From contig JAFUIK010000050.1 in assembly GCA_017473955.1 (NCBI GenBank), positions 1 through 42,163 on the forward strand: DNA of 42,163 bases, read 5' to 3'. The notes under the pieces were generated by a model, which made no database searches, was not told the origin of the DNA, and was given only the letters and a program-made list of their open reading frames with translations. The position numbers and the translations under genes are program-made. The DNA comes from Ruminococcus sp. GTDB taxonomy: Bacteria; Bacillota; Clostridia; Oscillospirales; Acutalibacteraceae. Positions 40,123 through 42,163 of the stretch are shown piece by piece (position 1 is the first letter of the stretch; each line of letters begins with the position of its first letter).

Positions 40123-40194
40123 GTAGGGGTCGGCGACTCGACGACCCGCCGTGCGTCAGCACCAATTTTTCGGGACGGGGAACCCGTCCCCTAC
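40123..40194 (+). repeat. Family A repeat, full copy
   Basis: A 72-bp copy with GTAGGGG/CCCCTAC ends, GTGC-gtca-GCAC and GGGACGGG-gaa-CCCGTCCC, preceded by the hinge AACGTTTCTGCCACAT. With copies A (half) and C it fills the 39861-40243 gap; no gene was seen. Confidence 0.85.
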
Positions 40195-40243
40195 AATTAA
40201 ATCATCAACGTTGCTTACCATCCCACAATTTATATTTCTTCTC

Positions 40244-40272
40244 TTGTTTACATATAGAATATGTTATATAAT
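40244..40272 (+). promoter_or_regulatory. SigA-type promoter of the alpha/beta hydrolase gene
   Basis: TTGTTT (40244-40249) and TATAAT (40267-40272) are 17 bp apart, 35 bp upstream of the ATG. Confidence 0.7.
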
Positions 40273-40307
40273 ACTTTTATAACAGCTTTTACTAAAGAGG
40301 TGAGCTT

Positions 40308-41066
40308 ATGAGTCAAAACAAACACCAAAGCTACATCAGAATAGTAGACGGTGCCGACACCGCTGTATTTATGGTACACGGCATTATGTCAACCCCGCGT
40401 CATTTCGACTTTATCCTGCCGTACATCCCAAGTGACGTTTCAGTGTGCAATATTTTGCTTGACGGACACGGCTCAACAGTTTACGACTTTGCACACACAT
40501 CAATGAAAAAGTGGAAAGCACAAGTTCTCTTTCACCTAACCGAGCTTGCAAAAACACATTCAAAAATCATTGTCATCGGATACTCGTTAGGCACCCTGCT
40601 GACGCTATCACTTGCCGACAAATTCAAAGAGATAAAGGCTATGATACTTTTAAACCCACCGCTCAAAGTCTCAGTAAAGCCTGTGATGGTCAAGCGTGCT
40701 CTCAAGTTCTCGTTCAACAAGCTGAATTCTGATGACGTCGAAGAGCTTGCTACATACAACGATATAAGCATTACGCTCACACCTTATCTATACAAATATC
40801 TGAGCACTCTGCCTCGCTTTGTTGAATTACTCAAGCTCTGCAACGATATGCGTCCTGTAGCATCACAGATAAGCACACCTACAGATGTGTACTTAGGCAA
40901 AAAAGACGAGCTCGTAAGCTTTAAATCAGCAAAATATTTTCTTAAAAACCAAGCCTCAACTGTTCACTCCTATGAGCTCTCGGGTCACTTCTACTACGAA
41001 GACGAGTTTCAAGCACAGGTTATAAAAAAAGTACAGCATTATCTTGACACACAAAGCTTAGCTTAG
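40308..41066 (+). CDS. Alpha/beta-fold hydrolase (carboxylesterase/lysophospholipase-like)
   Basis: This 252-residue cytosolic hydrolase has the oxyanion segment VFMVHGIMSTPRHFD, the nucleophile elbow GYSLG (Ser near residue 93), an acidic residue in YLGKKDELV (near 200) and the catalytic His in LSGHFYYEDEF (near 227). The layout matches small carboxylesterases. The substrate is unknown. SD AAAGAGGTGA precedes the ATG. It has its own promoter and terminator, so it is a single-gene unit. Confidence 0.85.
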   Translation: MSQNKHQSYIRIVDGADTAVFMVHGIMSTPRHFDFILPYIPSDVSVCNILLDGHGSTVYDFAHTSMKKWKAQVLFHLTELAKTHSKIIVIGYSLGTLLTLSLADKFKEIKAMILLNPPLKVSVKPVMVKRALKFSFNKLNSDDVEELATYNDISITLTPYLYKYLSTLPRFVELLKLCNDMRPVASQISTPTDVYLGKKDELVSFKSAKYFLKNQASTVHSYELSGHFYYEDEFQAQVIKKVQHYLDTQSLA

Positions 41067-41100
41067 CCCTTACATAAGTACTAAAAAATACACATAAACG

Positions 41101-41133
41101 AAAGACGACACTAAAATAGTGCCGTCTTTTTTT
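41101..41133 (+). terminator. Terminator of the hydrolase gene
   Basis: Stem AAAGACGACACT / AGTGCCGTCTTT (41101-41112, 41118-41129) with one mismatch, 5-nt loop and a T-run. Confidence 0.85.
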
Positions 41134-41219
41134 ACTTGCTATAAGATTTGTTATAAATTTCTGCCATAACATAGACAGGTAACACAGGGATTGTTGCAAC
41201 CGCCGTACTTGACCTTCAC

Positions 41220-41612
41220 CTATTCTACAACAATTTCAAGCCTACCGGTGGTGCCCTCATTAGCTGTAAACGTAGTATAAAATTCACCGACAGGCAACAC
41301 AAACTCGGTGTCTTCAGTCACATCAAGCTCCTTGATTGTGTCTAGCACGCCGTCGCCGTCAGTATCCGAGCCAACGTTAATTGTAACCGCACCGCCGTCT
41401 TTGAGCTCTGCACAAATCTTAACGCTCTGCCCCTCACTTTCAACTACAATATAACCGTTAGCAACATCATCCCTTCCGGCATTTCTCGCGGTAACGGTGA
41501 TAATCCCATCTTCTTTAATAGCCTCAAATTTTGAAAAACCACAACCGCACAAAGCTGTAGACAAAATAATACTAACTAAACATACAACTAATATTAACCT
41601 ACTATTTTTCAT
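41220..41612 (-). CDS. Small secreted lipoprotein of unknown function
   Basis: This 130-residue protein has a signal peptide with a charged start, a hydrophobic core LILVVCLVSIILSTAL and a lipobox-like LCGC, with the second Cys as likely lipid site. The mature part is a small all-beta domain (ITVTARNAGRDDVANGYIVV, GSDTDGDGVLDTI, EFVLPVGEFYTTFTANEG). The DTDGDGVLD loop could bind calcium. The family is not recognised. The ATG at 41612 follows GAAAGGA; an in-frame extension to 41636 has no SD. Confidence 0.75.
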   Translation of the reverse strand: MKNSRLILVVCLVSIILSTALCGCGFSKFEAIKEDGIITVTARNAGRDDVANGYIVVESEGQSVKICAELKDGGAVTINVGSDTDGDGVLDTIKELDVTEDTEFVLPVGEFYTTFTANEGTTGRLEIVVE

Positions 41613-41770
41613 AAAAACAATCCTTTCGTACCACATACTCTTTTATAAAAAAACGTTCAAAAACAAAACTCGCTCTTGCCGTCTGTTATAGCTTGAGCAC
41701 CCTACCAATCAAGTCCTACCTCGTCTTCCCCCCATTGTGGGAACATTTGTGTTTCATCTTAGCTCTCCCT

Positions 41771-41795
41771 AAAAACGCTCCACTGGAGCGTTTTT
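41771..41795. terminator. Bidirectional hairpin terminator
   Basis: Stem AAAAACGCTCC / GGAGCGTTTTT (41771-41781, 41785-41795) with a 3-nt loop and short T-runs on both strands. It lies between the lipoprotein gene and the partial gene at the right edge. Confidence 0.6.
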
Positions 41796-41870
41796 ACCTT
41801 CGTCGATGTGTTCCACATCTCCTCGGCACACTCGTCTTCAAGAGCTCCGCAGGTTCGACGACTTCGGTTC

Positions 41871-41896
41871 AAAAAAGGTGTCCTTGCGGACACCTT
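41871..41896 (-). terminator. Terminator of the right-edge gene
   Basis: Stem AAGGTGTCC / GGACACCTT (41875-41883, 41888-41896) with a 4-nt loop and a run of T on the minus strand. It is about 65 bp past the stop codon at 41960. The rest of the 41613-41959 gap holds no gene I could support. Confidence 0.75.
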
Positions 41897-41959
41897 CTTT
41901 TGCGAAAGAGTAACCAAACGGAGTAAAAACGAGGTAAAAGTAAGCAAAAGTACACCAGG

Positions 41960-42163
41960 TTAAAGATGTTTATATAGCAAGGAGATTGTCGACTTAAAAT
42001 ACTTTTCTTGAAAATGTGTTAATTCCGCAATCTCTTCCTGCGTAAAAGTCATACCATCCGGTGCAACTACCCATTTATGCTCTATATCATTCTCACGATT
42101 GATAATGGCTATTATTCTTCCGGTAAACTCAGAAACAGGCTCTGTTATACCTAAAACATAAGC
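41960..42163 (-). CDS. Inorganic pyrophosphatase-like protein, 3' end
   Basis: Only the last 67 residues are in the window. They read AYVLGITEPVSEFTGRIIAI, then INRENDIEHKWVVAPDGMTF and TQEEIAELTHFQEKYF, which is the C-terminal half of the small Clostridia proteins annotated as inorganic pyrophosphatase (YVLGVDEPVEEFTGRVIAIIHR-like). The catalytic part lies outside, so the activity is not shown. The gene ends at TAA (41960-41962), followed by a terminator. Confidence 0.7.
   Translation of the reverse strand, partial: AYVLGITEPVSEFTGRIIAIINRENDIEHKWVVAPDGMTFTQEEIAELTHFQEKYFKSTISLLYKHL

Noticed and set aside
41693..41947. Overlapping ORFs on both strands
   Set aside because: They cross two strong hairpin terminators and have no SD.

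Overview
The window looks like chromosomal DNA of a spore-forming, starch-degrading Bacillota of the Ruminococcus group, most like Ruminococcus bromii. Three things point there. Secreted starch-binding proteins (CBM26, a probable CBM74) carry dockerins and sit beside a GH13 amylase. Sporulation genes are present (spoVAF-like, spmA, spmB, an alpha/beta SASP, a BofC-like protein). The order glmU-prs-pth-mfd-prsA-like is the classic Bacillota housekeeping order. The species is inferred, not shown. No rRNA, tRNA or CRISPR array was seen.

Layout. 1-7850 (+): end of a single-domain GlmU-type uridylyltransferase, prs, pth, mfd, a PrsA-like lipoprotein and a proline-rich membrane protein, closed by a terminator. 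7874-19097 (-): a compact phage-derived operon of 18 tightly packed intact genes plus a nested scaffold start. Transcription runs from terminase small subunit through portal, protease/scaffold, decoration protein, major capsid protein, connectors, tube-like protein, LysM protein, hub, spike, gp25-like protein, baseplate J and tail protein I to a fibre. Sheath, conventional tape measure, integrase, replication, repressor and lysis genes are all absent. 19285-23490: a sporulation neighbourhood with spoVAF-like (+), spmA-spmB (-), an AbrB-like regulator with a zinc ribbon (+), dCMP deaminase (+) and SASP (-).

23817-33447: the starch/dockerin region. It holds a BspA-type LRR protein with a dockerin (+), a lone xdhC-like gene (-), a CBM26-Ig-CBM74-dockerin protein resembling Sas6 (-), and a two-gene operon of a double-CBM26 dockerin protein followed by a dockerin-less GH13 amylase (-). 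34419-41612: a BofC-like protein (-), a class A PBP (+), homoserine dehydrogenase and aspartate kinase (+), an alpha/beta hydrolase (+) and a small lipoprotein (-). The right edge cuts a pyrophosphatase-like gene (-).

The long intergenic spaces are built from at least three dispersed, hairpin-rich repeat families, called A, B and C here. Family B is the most striking. Four copies share one architecture, all lie in sense orientation downstream of a gene, and two start exactly at the stop codon. Their terminal arms differ in sequence between copies but stay complementary within each copy, which is the signature of a conserved folded structure. The two observations that most deserve follow-up are this element and the phage-derived head-plus-baseplate cluster without a sheath or conventional tape measure.

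All starts were chosen by eye from Shine-Dalgarno (SD) sequences and gene overlaps. No database search was run.
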